NCBI GenBank assembly: GCA_027600665.1
Contig: JADGJL010000430.1
Span: 1-21,423, forward strand
Source of the DNA: Irineochytrium annulatum
Taxonomy: Eukaryota > Chytridiomycota > Chytridiomycetes > Chytridiales > Chytridiaceae
Reading direction: 5' to 3'
Length of the DNA stretch: 21,423 nucleotides
A program made the position numbers and the translations under genes. This document shows positions 1 through 9,583 of this stretch, one piece after another. How positions within the stretch are numbered: the first letter of the stretch is position 1; every line of letters begins with the position of its first letter. Under the pieces are notes generated by a model. That model ran no database searches, was not told the origin of the DNA, and saw only the letters and a program-made list of their open reading frames with translations.

Positions 1-120
1 GGGGGAGGTCCGGGCGGTGCCGGGAGCCGGCCGCAGCAGCAGGGCATGCCATCGCCGCATCAGCAGCAGGCGCATTACCACGCGATGATGCAGCATCAGA
101 TGCAGTACCAGCAGCAGTGA
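1..120 (+). CDS. C-terminal end of a Q/G/H-rich protein (5' partial)
   Basis: Frame 1 is open from the left edge to a TGA at 118-120, giving 39 residues. They are rich in Gly at first and then in Gln, His and Met, ending in a Gln run before the stop. Such low-complexity Gln/His tails are common at the ends of fungal transcriptional regulators and RNA-binding proteins, but no domain is visible and I cannot name the family. The CAG-rich, GC-rich composition continues to the stop and then changes, which supports a real coding end. The upstream part lies outside the window. It converges on the DHHC gene, whose stop is at 587. Confidence 0.6.
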   Translation, partial: GGGPGGAGSRPQQQGMPSPHQQQAHYHAMMQHQMQYQQQ

Positions 121-586
121 CGTCGGGTTGGGGACGGTGCCCGGTCACCCTTCGGGCCTAGCCTGGCTGCAACGGGATTTATTGTTGGCGTCAGCTGGTG
201 GCACATGCAGAGGGTCGCCGTTATATGGCGGTTGTCGGGCTGCTGCTCGTCATGACTGGAGTAGTTTCGATGGAGAGGAGGAGTCATTCCGCACACACAG
301 CCTTGTGGATCTTAGATCATTTATTTTACTTATATAAACATCGCTCATTGCTTCTAAATGGAGGTGTATGTTTCCAAAATGGCACGTTTAGATATCATGC
401 CCAGCGACTGACTTCTTTAGATTAACGGCGCGACCGGTAAATCAAAAGAGAACAAGCAGCCGCAGGGTTGCACGATTCATATTTAACAACATATTTAATA
501 ACATGTGTTTGCGACAAGTCCGCCATAGCCGTACGTTTAACAATAAACACGGTCTAACTTATTATGCGGTTCAGCTGCGCCCCCAT
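121..586. other. Convergent intergenic region
   Basis: This is the shared 3' flank of the partial plus-strand gene and the minus-strand DHHC gene. It becomes AT-richer from about 310 onward, with TATATAAA-like sequence near 330-340 and an AATAAA on the plus strand near 541-546. The latter could serve as a polyadenylation signal for the upstream gene. Short open frames here (for example 198-425) have no protein-like features. I see no RNA gene. Confidence 0.5.
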
Positions 587-2262
587 TTAGTTTTTCCCCG
601 GCATCAGGTCGGCAACCGACGTCGTATCACTCAGCGCCGCACCCTCACTCCTCGTCGACTGCAAACTCTTCGCCCTCCCCATGTCGGTGAGCGCGACCGC
701 GTCCGTCGTCGTCGGGTTCAGTCGTTCCAACCCATGCACATGCCTGCCCCCTCCAGTCGCCGCGCGCTCCGGCTCCGCTGTATCTGCGTATACAAAGTCC
801 CCACCGCCTGTATCTGTTCGCACGCGCGGCGGGATAGTGATAACAATAGCATCCGTCTGCTCCCCTTCCCCCTCACCCTCCGCCGCTGTGGCCTCACCAT
901 CTCCCGGCCCACCTCTCCGCCTCTTTGCGCGCTCCACAACCCCCCTCACGGACCCGCCCACGACGCGGACGACCTTCCTCGTCGCGCTTGTCTCGACCTC
1001 CCTCGCCCCACCCCACTGCTGCGCGTCCTTGGCCTCCAGCAACTCAATCGTCGAAAGCCTCAACACCGCCAACTTGATGTGGAACCCAAACAGCACGGCC
1101 GTGCAAACGACAGCCGCGAATGCCACGAGGAAATACGCGGCCACCATGGCGAGGGAGCCGTGGACGGCCGCGGGGGAGACGAAGGAGAGGGACCCGGAGA
1201 CGACGCGGACGTAATGCGGGTAGTCGAGGAAGTAGAGGGTGATGGCGTAGGCTGAGAGGGAGCAGAGGAGGAGAGAGAGGAGGAGGCCGAGGGTGAGGGT
1301 GATGAAGAAGGAGGGATAGTTGCGCCGGCCAACGCAGGTGTTGAGGTAGGGGCAATGGTGGTCAAAGCGGTCGACGCATTTGTTGCAGGGCTGCAAGATC
1401 ATCAGATCCGTGTCTTCTCAACTAAAATCAAGAAAGCCTCACCTTGCAATGACGCGTCTCCTTTGCAACCTGGACCTGGCAGATCCCGCAGAGCCCCGTG
1501 TCCGGGTCGATGACGGGCACGCCAGGGCATTTGACGTACTCGACGTTCCGGGGCACATTGGCGGCCAGCACGCGCTTGTCCTGCGGATCCGTCCAGACGG
1601 TGTGGAGGGTGGCGGCGAGCTGGAGCGTTGCCAGGACCGCGGCCGCTGCGCACAAGGTCCACCGGAGGCCTGTGGGTTCGATAAAGAAGACAAGGAAAGC
1701 GAAGAATCCGAGGGCGAGGAAGAGCCAGGCGAACCACATGTACACCCAGAAGACTGTTCGAGAGTTAGAGGCAGGCAAAGCAACAAACAAAGAGGCAAGT
1801 TGACGTACTGTGAAAGGGTCTCTGGAACCCATCTCGCTTATACCAAGCGTTAAACGTCGTCGGCTCAAAAGTCGAGGATCCAAAGAAGCTGTTGTTGGAG
1901 AACACGAAGAGCGGCATCTTCATGGCCCTCGCGAGCCTCTTCCTCTCTTTTCTCGGCACCTTGCCAGTCTCTCCCTTCCCAGCAGCCCCGCTCCCTTCCG
2001 GCGATCCAGTCTCCTTCGGCGAAAGGGTCTCGCCCTTCGATACCGACCGGTGGAGATGATGCTGGTCGTGTGGCGTTGTTGCATAGGTCGTCGCCGACCC
2101 GGCGTCGGATCCGGAGAAAGGTTCGTTCGGTGAAGGTGGTGGTGGGGGGAGGTTCGTGTGCGGCTGATGATCTGTCCTGATGACAGACGGAGTGACGGTG
2201 TGCGGCAGATGAGGGGCGTGCGGGTCATAGACAGGGAGCACGCCGTCCCGTCCTGAGGCCAT
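587..2262 (-). CDS. DHHC-type protein S-acyltransferase (palmitoyltransferase)
   Basis: Transfers palmitate from acyl-CoA to cysteines of membrane-associated proteins. Exons are complement(1809-2262, 1443-1753, 587-1390), with introns of 55 and 52 nt (GTACGT and GTGAGG donors); all phases fit, giving 522 aa. The N-terminal ~150 residues are Pro/Ser-rich and look cytosolic. Two membrane segments (about 153-176 and 184-203) are followed by the cysteine-rich domain (about 236-282). This keeps the C-x2-C-x9-HC-x2-C-x2-C-x4-DHHC-x5-C pattern, with catalytic Cys about 268. Two more membrane segments follow (about 284-308 and 325-350), then an STIE that matches the TTxE motif. The C-terminal tail is long and Arg/Glu/Gly-rich. 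The usual Trp after DHHCP is Tyr here ([12 protein letters not shown]). The domain resembles the ZDHHC1/11 type more than ankyrin-containing Akr1. The start at 2262 is the first Met of the open frame. Confidence 0.93.
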
Positions 2263-2513
2263 GGCTGGGCGTCGCTCTGCTTGCGAGGTTGGTGCTATTG
2301 GTGCTGATTTTCACCCAGAATTTGACGAACCTGAACCCGTGCGACAGCGCTGATCGGTGGATATTTCGAACTTTATTGGTCGCAAGTAAACAAATTATTA
2401 CGAAGAGAATTATGAGCTTGCAAGCATGCCTGAGAAAACTAAAGCAATGCCAAAATGTCTATGAAGGAAACCAGCAAAATGGCAGACAATGTCCAGAGAT
2501 GCCCTCAACAACC

Positions 2514-4131
2514 TCATGCAAGCTTCCGTTTTTCGTACAGAATGTTCAAGCTGGCACCCACGGCCCACGTCGCGTAGTAACAGCGCGGACTGCCGAAGAC
2601 AGGAAAACCGTGATGCGCAAGGGGCAACTCGCAAAAAGCAGTGGGCACATCCGCCTTGCGCAGCTCGTCGACGTAAACACGAACAGACTCAATAGACACG
2701 AGGACGTCGTTACCCTATTTGAACGAAGTGAGTCACCGGATGTATACAAAGAGCAATAAAAGAATTAGAAGTACGAACCCCATGTACGATGACGCGCGGC
2801 ACGAGAGCCGCCTTCTCGTCCTCCGACATCCCACGCAGCATCACAAGCGGATCCGCCCACTCCTCATCCGTCTTCCCGTTGCCGCCGCGGTTCCCAATGA
2901 CACCATCCCGGAACTCCTCCATGTGCTTGACGTCGCCATCCAACGGATGCGTGACCGGGTAGAACCCAAAGCACGCCTTGACAAACTGCTTGGACGGTAC
3001 CTCCGCACCCCACTCCGGCCCCTTAAAACCCGCCACGCCCTCCTTCCCAATCTCGAGCGTAATGAGCTCAGCCAGATGCCCTCCCGCGCTCCCGCCCGCA
3101 ACGACGATGTAATCGATATCCCCGCCGTGCACGTCCCCGTTCTCGCGAATCCACCGCAGTGCCCTCCGGAGGTCCGTGAGCATGTCCACGAGCAGAATGT
3201 CGTCTTTACCCTTGGTCACAAGGCGGTAGTTGACGTTCACGACCACCCAGTCCGCGACCGAAGCCATGTGGTAGCAGATGGGCAAGGTGAAGCCGGCGGG
3301 GAGCTTGGACTTGTCCCCGAATTGCCAGGCGCCACCTAAAGGGGGTGATAAAGTTTTGGTATTAGGAAAGCAATTCTCTATCTACATAAAAGGAAAGGTC
3401 CAAACCATGGATGTACATGAAGATCGGGCGGCGTGGCCGCGGGGACGTGGTGGCCGTGCCGTCTGTGCTGGTCTTCAAGGGTGGGTTCTTGCGGAAAAGA
3501 ACGTCCAGCTGAAGCTTGGGCTCCTGTTTCGGCCCGCATTCAGCGAGCTCCTCGGGGGTTACGTACGTGATGTCTTTCAGGTGGGTGACGTTAAGAGGGA
3601 TCCAGAACGTCACGAAAGATCGAAGCAGGACGTACGGGCTGTCCCATAACGTTAATATCGACGTTCGAAGAATCGGTCGCAAGACACTCACTTGTACGGG
3701 CTCGGTGCACATATCGTCTTCTTCTTCTTCTGATCATCCCCACCGCCGCCGACATCGACCGTATTCGGCTCATATTTGGCCTCGAGCCTCCTTTGGAACT
3801 CATCCACCATCCTCTGCGCCGCCGACGACGCCGTGACGAGCCCATGCACGAACAAGTTCAGCTGGACGACCAGCCCAAAGACGGCGACGATGATCCAAAG
3901 GTATCCGCCGACGAACCAAAAGATGACAAAGAACAGAACGTGGAGAAGGATGAAGAGGCCCGGGAGCTCGCTGCCAATGACCCCGATGGCGGCGGCTCGG
4001 TGCCGGTCGCCGCCGCAGACAGCCGAAAGGGAAAGGACGGGCAGGCTGGAGAGGATCGAGACGATCGACAAGCCCAGCTCTAGGACGGCCAGGATGGTAA
4101 GGCCGACGACCTGACCGGTGCCGAGCGTCAT
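2514..4131 (-). CDS. Membrane-anchored alpha/beta hydrolase (HSL/BD-FAE-like esterase or lipase)
   Basis: Predicted serine esterase. Exons are complement(3692-4131, 3406-3638, 2779-3335, 2514-2714), giving 476 aa; introns are 53, 70 and 64 nt and all phases agree. Residues 1 to about 110 form a very hydrophobic N-terminal region with several membrane segments. The catalytic domain then begins. The oxyanion motif HGGAW (about 224-228) is created exactly by the second splice. NYRL lies near 260, the nucleophile elbow is GGSAGG with Ser about 307, the candidate acid is Asp about 413 (HGGND, formed across the third splice) and the candidate base is His about 445 (HHGF). HGG(A/G)W plus GxSxG is the signature of the hormone-sensitive lipase/carboxylesterase superfamily. 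The substrate cannot be told. The membrane domain suggests ER or another endomembrane. It lies head-to-tail with the DHHC gene, 251 bp upstream of its start. Confidence 0.88.
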
Positions 4132-4460
4132 CAGTGGAATGGGTGAAGTTTGCCCGAAAGTTTGGAAAAGACTCTTTCTTCAAGCCGCTTCGTGTTTCAG
4201 ATGTTGCTGAAGGTCGAAGCAAGCATTGACAGTTTGACAGTGCAAGCAAACGAAGATACGGAGGAAGTACGACCTTTGAGCGTCCTCGCTTTAATCGAGT
4301 TGTACTGTAAACACAGACCAATTCTCTCTCTATGTAAGTCTATCGCTATCCTTCCCATCGCAACAACGTATAACTAATACCGCATATCATCTGAGGCCGC
4401 CAAAGCCGTGTAAACATCCTTCTTCATGCGGATGCTCTCAACGGGTCACTGATCACACAA
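4132..4460. other. Intergenic region: hydrolase promoter and a possible extra exon of the upstream gene
   Basis: This interval must contain the promoter of the minus-strand hydrolase (start 4131). Its distal part (4374-4436, minus) holds a protein-like 20-codon stretch ending in TAG at 4374-4376. It lies in the same frame as the unrecognised gene that stops at 4461, so it may be an alternative or true terminal exon of that gene (see findings). The plus strand also shows GTAAGT at 4335-4340 and CTAAT near 4374, but no plus-strand coding frame uses them. Confidence 0.4.
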
Positions 4461-5333
4461 CTATATTCCTTCTCTCCTGCTGCTCCTGTTGCTTGGCACC
4501 GTAGCCGGCTTCGACGGCAGCTTCGGCGGCTTCAGCAAGTTGGTCGCATGCCCCTCCCTCGGCGGCGACACCACCGACGACGAGGCCCCCGAGCTCGAGA
4601 TACTCTTCCTCGGCGCGATCCGCGAGAGCGGCTTCGACGTCAGCGGCTTCCCTAACAGTCCTTGAGGCCCGACAGCCGTCTTGGCCCTGATGTACTCCAG
4701 GTCGTCCTCTACCGCCACCGCCATCCCCTCCATCTCCCCCTCCTCCCCACCCGCCTGCGTCGATCGCAACATCACCACCAGCTTGCTGCAGCATTCCTTC
4801 CCCTCCTCCACGTGCTTGTCAAACACATCCGCGTCCGTCACGCCGAGCCCGTAACCAACCCCTCGCTTGATCAGGACGATCGACCCTTTCGCCGCCGGAT
4901 ACCCCATCTGATATTCGGGGATAATGAATACCGTCCCGGCCTCGGCGCACCTGTCCCCGCAGAGGAACAGGCGGACGTCCGCGTGCTGCGGCGCCCGCCG
5001 GGGCGGTAAAAGCCAGAACCCCATCTCAGATGGTACGCCTTGGAGGTTCGAAAGAGCGCGGGCCTCGCGGGGGTCGATGATGCACTTCTGGACGTCCTGG
5101 TGGTTGTTCTCCATCAGCTTGGCGTTGATCGAAACGGCGCTGGCCTGGTTCGGGTCCGGGGACCAGTGATCCCAGTTCGGATGAAGGTTGAAGACGTCGA
5201 CGGCGGAGTCTTCTTCGGCCATGGCGGACATTCGGGACTTGAGGAGGGAGAGGGCGTTGGTGGGCGGCTCGGCGATGGCGGGGATCACGGGGTGAGGGCT
5301 GAAAGGCTCGAGCACGCCGACGTCAAAATCCAT
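4461..5333 (-). CDS. Conserved-looking protein of unknown function
   Basis: A single open frame of 290 aa from ATG at 5333 to TAG at 4461-4463. I do not recognise the family. The N-terminal ~200 residues look like a compact fold. They include WDHWSPDP, a region with several Cys and hydrophobic beta-like stretches (FIIPEYQMGYPAAKGSIVLI), and a conserved-looking GVGYGLGVTDADVFDKH. The C-terminal ~70 residues are Ser/Pro/Lys-rich and probably disordered. No signal peptide or membrane segment is seen. The gene starts only 59 bp from the CLF1 stop on the same strand. The C-terminus is uncertain: splicing 4500 to 4436 (63-nt intron) would remove two stop codons and add 20 residues, giving complement(4500-5333, 4374-4436) and 298 aa. 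Confidence 0.55.
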   Translation of the reverse strand: MDFDVGVLEPFSPHPVIPAIAEPPTNALSLLKSRMSAMAEEDSAVDVFNLHPNWDHWSPDPNQASAVSINAKLMENNHQDVQKCIIDPREARALSNLQGVPSEMGFWLLPPRRAPQHADVRLFLCGDRCAEAGTVFIIPEYQMGYPAAKGSIVLIKRGVGYGLGVTDADVFDKHVEEGKECCSKLVVMLRSTQAGGEEGEMEGMAVAVEDDLEYIRAKTAVGPQGLLGKPLTSKPLSRIAPRKSISSSGASSSVVSPPREGHATNLLKPPKLPSKPATVPSNRSSRREGI

Positions 5334-5392
5334 TGATTAGAACTATGCTAAAACCGAACACGTAACATTTCATTGATCCACATTAATAACTA

Positions 5393-7787
5393 CTAGTCAT
5401 CGTCTTCATCATCGTCATCACTGTCATCTTCCGGCAGAACCCCCCTCTCCTTCCAAGCGTGCGCAAGCTCCAACAGCTTCAGGTTCGGCCGCTCCGTCTC
5501 ATCGTCGGGGAAGATGTAGTCGTAGTACTCCTCCCATCCTCCCTGGGCGTCTTCGCCGTCCGCCGTCTCAATGCGTCTTCTCTTCTTGACCGCCTTCGGC
5601 ATCTTCTTGACGACTGTGTCAAGGCTCGCTGCGTCGCCGGCCGTTCGTTCAAGCTCCTGCCACGCTTCCAGAAGAACCACCCGCTCCTCCTTCGAGTCGT
5701 TCCGCCGGAGCACGTTGTAGGCTCGCTCGAACAAACTTCGTGATTTCGGTGCCCGCGCGGCGGGGGTCTCCCCGTTGTCTTCAGCCATGAGCTCAAAGTT
5801 TGCGAAGGCAATCCAGACCTAGTGTATGACATTAGAAATAACAAACTCCTCAAATCGCAAACCTTCACGTGCTCCGTCCGCTCCAACAACCTCTCATATA
5901 AGTCTCTCGCCTTCGCCCACTCGCCCTCGCCAGTCTCGAAATCAATATAACCCTTCCACAGCACCTCCGGCATATCCAACAACGGCTGTCCAATCGCAAT
6001 CTCAAAGATGCCGCGCGCCCGATCCACGTCGCCCAACGTCCTTTCCAACTCCGCATATCGGATCCACGCCGGAGCGTTAGCAGGGTTCCACTCCAAGTAT
6101 TTCTCGTAAAGTTTCCGGACGCGGTCGAACTCGCGGAGCTGAACCTCAAGGTCGATGTAGCCGCGGAAGAGCTTTTCCTTCGGGCAGCGACCGATAGAAG
6201 CGCCGAGGGTCTTGCGGCACTGGTCCAATTCGGAGCGGCGGATTAGGAATTTCGCATACAACAGCCAGACTTTGCCGAAAGTGAAGACTTTATGCGGGAT
6301 CAGCTCGAGGCACTTTTTATACACTTCACGAGCGCGAGGAATGTCCTACAAAGTGTGTTAAGGACTCACGCAATTCCGACAATACATCACCTTCGCCACC
6401 TTCTCCTCCCAAACAGCGTAAAACAGCCACAAATAAATATATCTCCTCCAGAACCGCTTCTCGTTGATCATGGGCACCTGTGCGATGGCCCTTTCATATA
6501 CGTCGCGGATCCGATCCGGATCCCCCGCCGCCTCCTCCAGCCTCGTGTAATCAAACCACGTGTCGTAATCGTTCGGGTTCCCTTTGACCTCCTCTTCGTA
6601 CTTGATCCTCCGCTTTTGAATAATAACATCCTCTATCCCTTGCTGCCCGCCGTGCTGCTTCTCAAATTGAGAGTAAACGTTGTGTAGGTTCTCAGCCTGG
6701 CCCTTCGGCAGCTTGTCGAGAGCGTAGCGGTAAATGGCGCGGGCGCGGTCAAATTCCTTCATGCGGGTCTCGAACTTCGCGAAGGAGATGTAGACATTCT
6801 GGTCCACAAACTCCTCGCCGAGCGTCTCGATGCATTTCTCGTAGATCTCACGGGAGTGATCTGAAGCGCAAATTTAATCGCACGGAATAGAAGGCATGTC
6901 CCACACACCGGCGCGACCGATCGATTCCTCAAATTTGGCCCATTTCAGCCAGTTCTTCGGTTGCGGCTGGACGCTAATGAAGCGCTGGAAGATGGCACGA
7001 GCGCGATCGTATTCCTTATACCTGTGCACGTGATGCCGTGTCAGCATAGCTACCTTACGTCAAGTTCCTTGTCGCAAACTTACCGCTTCTCCAGTTTAAT
7101 GTAGGCCGCCCAAGCCTCCTCCGGAGGCTCCCAGCTCATCCAGCGCTCAAACACCTGTCGCGCGCCTGCGACGTTCTCCAACGTCTCCTCCATGTACGAG
7201 TACTTGTACCAGAACACGTCAACGCGCGGCAGGATGGCCACGGCTCGGTCAAAGATGTTCCGGGCCATGTTGACGTGACGGTGCTTCATCTCCATCTCCG
7301 CGTACTTCAACCACAGCGTCTGGTTCTGATGTTCGACATCCAACGCTCTTTCAAACACAGATCGTGCCCTGTGATTGATTAACACCGATGTACACAATAT
7401 GTCAAACCTCTCTAGCTCGTTCTGGCTCTCCTCCCACGCGGCGTACTTGAGCCAGCTCCCAATGTGATTCCGATTCTTCCTGATGGCGTCCTCAAACCCC
7501 TTCCGCTTCGTCTGGCGGTAGTCGTTGAGCTCCTCAATGTCGGTGATCTTCTGCTTGGGGACCGCCAACGGAGCCTCCTGCCGCTCGGAGGCCTCGCGGA
7601 GAATCTGCTCCGCGGTGATTTGCAGCGGCGCTGGGTTCTTGTTCTTAACCTGTAAACATCTCGAGTAAGAACTTCGCACTCCACGCATTCTTCGCGATGC
7701 TGGCCCTGCTTCCAACTATAGAGAGCACGAGGTATATATTAAATCGAGAATCACCTTCGCGGCCCGCATGTGTCGTCCTTCGCTCAT
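5393..7787 (-). CDS. CLF1: Pre-mRNA-splicing factor CLF1 / Crooked neck (HAT-repeat protein)
   Basis: Scaffold of the Prp19-associated (NTC) complex, needed for spliceosome activation; nuclear. Seven exons, complement(7755-7787, 7408-7649, 7084-7368, 6909-7021, 6391-6860, 5863-6345, 5393-5818), encode 683 aa, close to the roughly 690 aa of yeast Clf1 and human CRNKL1. Introns are 105, 39, 62, 48, 45 and 44 nt. The N-terminus has the family's K-V-K-N-K-x-PAxxQITAEQ start. It is followed by a long array of HAT (half-a-TPR) repeats with the typical W-x-x-Y/A-x-x-E and ARxxxER patterns, such as [19 protein letters not shown] and [15 protein letters not shown]. The conserved C-terminal VKKRR and [13 protein letters not shown] segments precede an Asp-rich tail. 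The start was chosen because MSEGRH...AAK splices in phase to VKNKNPAP. The promoter is shared with the divergent glucosidase II beta gene. Confidence 0.97.
7369..7407 (-). other. CLF1: 39-nt intron in CLF1
   Basis: GTTTGA...CACAG, 39 nt, a multiple of three and free of stop codons. Retention would insert 13 residues in frame between NELE and ARSVFERAL. The family aligns without this insert, so removal is the better model. It is the shortest intron I found here. Confidence 0.7.
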
Positions 7788-7864
7788 CCTGCGTTAGGAT
7801 TTCTTGGGATTAGGAAGTGCGAAGTGATTGTTGGCGGACTTTGACGAACTGGCGTAGCTGCTCG
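7788..7864. promoter_or_regulatory. Compact bidirectional promoter between CLF1 and glucosidase II beta
   Basis: Only 77 bp separates the two divergent start codons, so both 5' UTRs and core promoters must fit here or overlap the coding sequence. There is no TATA box. The strand contains GATTGTTGG (an ATTG/CAAT-like element) and two GGATT(T/A) repeats. Function is inferred from position only. Confidence 0.55.
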
Positions 7865-9583
7865 ATGAGGATCCTAGTCGCTGCTGGCCTCTGGGCCGTG
7901 ATCGCCTCGGCTTCGGCCGTGACCTTGCGGGGAGTTGATCCCAAAGGTGATACCTTACTTGCAATGCAAGAACTAACCTGATCCTTCGCGCAGTCCTGGA
8001 TTCGTACACCAAGGCAAGAACAGGCATTCGAGGGCTCACTGCGCGCTAACACGTCCTTAGCAGGCCGGCAAGGACTTCCGGTGTCTAGATGGTTCTAAAT
8101 CTGTACCCAACTCTGGTAAGATCGAGGTTTTTGGCGATATCTTTTCACGCAAATGCTCATAAAACAGCCATTAACGACGATTTCGTATGTTTGACCATCG
8201 CGATCGCCCACTTTGCTAACGCTTTCGCAGTGCGACTGCCCCGACGGGTCCGACGAGCCCGGCACAAGCGCGTGCCCAACCGGCCACTTCTACTGCGCGA
8301 ATGCCGGCCACGTGCCCGCGAACATCCGCAGCTCCCGCGTCAACGACGGCGTCTGCGATGAGGACTGCTGCGATGGTACAGACGAGCACGACGGGCGCGT
8401 CACATGCGCGGACCGGTGCGCCGAGGCGGCTGAGCGCGCCAGCCACGAGCAGAACAAAGCGCTGAAGGCGAATGAGGAGGGGTTAGTGGAGAAGCTCAAG
8501 TTTTTGAGTAGGGCTGGGGATGAGAACAAGGAGAGGGAGGCGAGGATCTTGGTGCTGGAGAAGGAGGTCGCGGAGATGGAGTTGAACGTGCAGGTGTTGT
8601 TGGCAAACAAGGATGAGAAGGAGGCGAGGGAGAAGACGTTGAGGGATAAGCAGAAGGTGACGGAGATCACGATGGAGAGCCTCGCGGAGGAGATCCGGCT
8701 TTATGAGAGATGGGTCGACGTGCTCTTGGACTCCATCGAGGGGCTGACTGCCGCGAAAGGAGGGTGCACTGGGTCGGCGGTGAAGCCAGTGGACGAGTCT
8801 ATTGCTACCGCTGCGCGCGTTCGGAACGCGAGGACGGAGTGGGAGGAGAGACCGGTGGAGATGGTGGGGGAGGAGGATGTCAAGGCTGCCGCTGGTATGA
8901 TATCCGTTCCGTTCAAAACTAAAGCGTCTTATTTGCAGATGGTATATTGGTTGATATAGGTCTCACGCGACTAACATTGATAAACGCCAGCGGCTGCGAG
9001 CGCGAGGACGGAGTATAACGATCTCAACAACAAGAAGACCGCGAAAGCCACGGAAATTACTGAGCTCCGAAAACGGATCGAACTGGATCTCGGTCCCACT
9101 GGCGCGATGGGCATCCTGGAAGGGTGCCAGGAATATGACACTCCAGAATATGTTTATAAGCTCTGTTTCTTCGACAAAGCCGAGCAGAAGGCCAAGAACA
9201 ACGGCGGACTGGTTTCACTCGGGTGAGCGGCTTATCTTCTTAGAGCACATGCAAGCTAAGGTCGGCATATTAGGACATGGAGGGGATGGACGGGACGGGA
9301 CTTGACGCAGTACAGCGGAAAGGATCTCAAGTATACCGAGACGGTTTTCAACGGCGGCCTGTCGTGCTGGAACGGGCCCGCGAGGAGCATCACGGTTTCG
9401 CTGGAGTGCGGGTCCCGAAATGAGGTGCTGAGCGTAACGGAGCCAAACAAGTGTGAGTACGCGGCGCGGATGACGACGCCAGCCTTGTGCGAAGGGGAGC
9501 TGGCGGATATACCGGCGGATGCCGCGAAGGGCGATGGTGGGAGTGTGCGTGAGGGTAAGGCGCCGCGTCACGATGAGCTGTAG
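7865..9583 (+). CDS. GTB1/PRKCSH: Glucosidase II beta subunit, ER, HDEL-tailed
   Basis: Regulatory subunit that tethers and recruits the glucosidase II catalytic subunit, which trims glucose from N-glycans in the ER. Exons are 7865-7946, 7994-8013, 8061-8115, 8168-8184, 8231-8894, 8991-9222 and 9274-9583, encoding 459 aa. A signal peptide (residues 1 to about 18, ending ASASA) is followed by two LDL-receptor-A-like, Cys-rich segments typical of the PRKCSH N-terminus ([40 protein letters not shown]). A charged coiled coil spans about 130-310. The C-terminal MRH (mannose-6-phosphate receptor homology) domain starts near Cys325 and contains [14 protein letters not shown] and TEPNKCEY. The Arg, Glu and Tyr of the mannose-binding set are thus present. 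It ends APRHDEL, an ER retrieval signal. The 5' part is cut into very small exons and includes a GC-AG intron. Confidence 0.97.
8014..8060 (+). other. GTB1/PRKCSH: GC-AG intron with tandem TAG/CAG acceptor
   Basis: The donor is AAG|GCAAGA, a GC donor whose other positions match the consensus. The end is CCTTAG|CAG|GCC, so TAG (to 8060) or CAG (to 8063) could be used, differing by one Gln codon. No GT donor nearby keeps frame: the GTACAC at 8004 does not restore the phase needed for [12 protein letters not shown]. Confidence 0.7.
8168..8184 (+). other. GTB1/PRKCSH: 17-nt micro-exon
   Basis: Bounded by AACAG and GTATGT. It supplies only two bases of an Ala codon plus INDDF, which is required for the conserved [16 protein letters not shown] motif. 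Introns on both sides are short (52 and 46 nt). Confidence 0.8.

Noticed and set aside
503..1255. A 250-codon plus-strand frame
   Set aside because: It is antisense to the DHHC exon 3, which carries the clear catalytic domain.
2719..3339. A 206-codon plus-strand frame
   Set aside because: Shadow of hydrolase exon 3, which contains HGGAW and GGSAGG.
3717..3729. TTC microsatellite
   Set aside because: It simply encodes the Lys run near the end of hydrolase exon 1.
4150..4377. A 75-codon plus-strand frame with a nearby GTAAGT
   Set aside because: It lies over the hydrolase promoter, shows no domain, and no second exon continues it.
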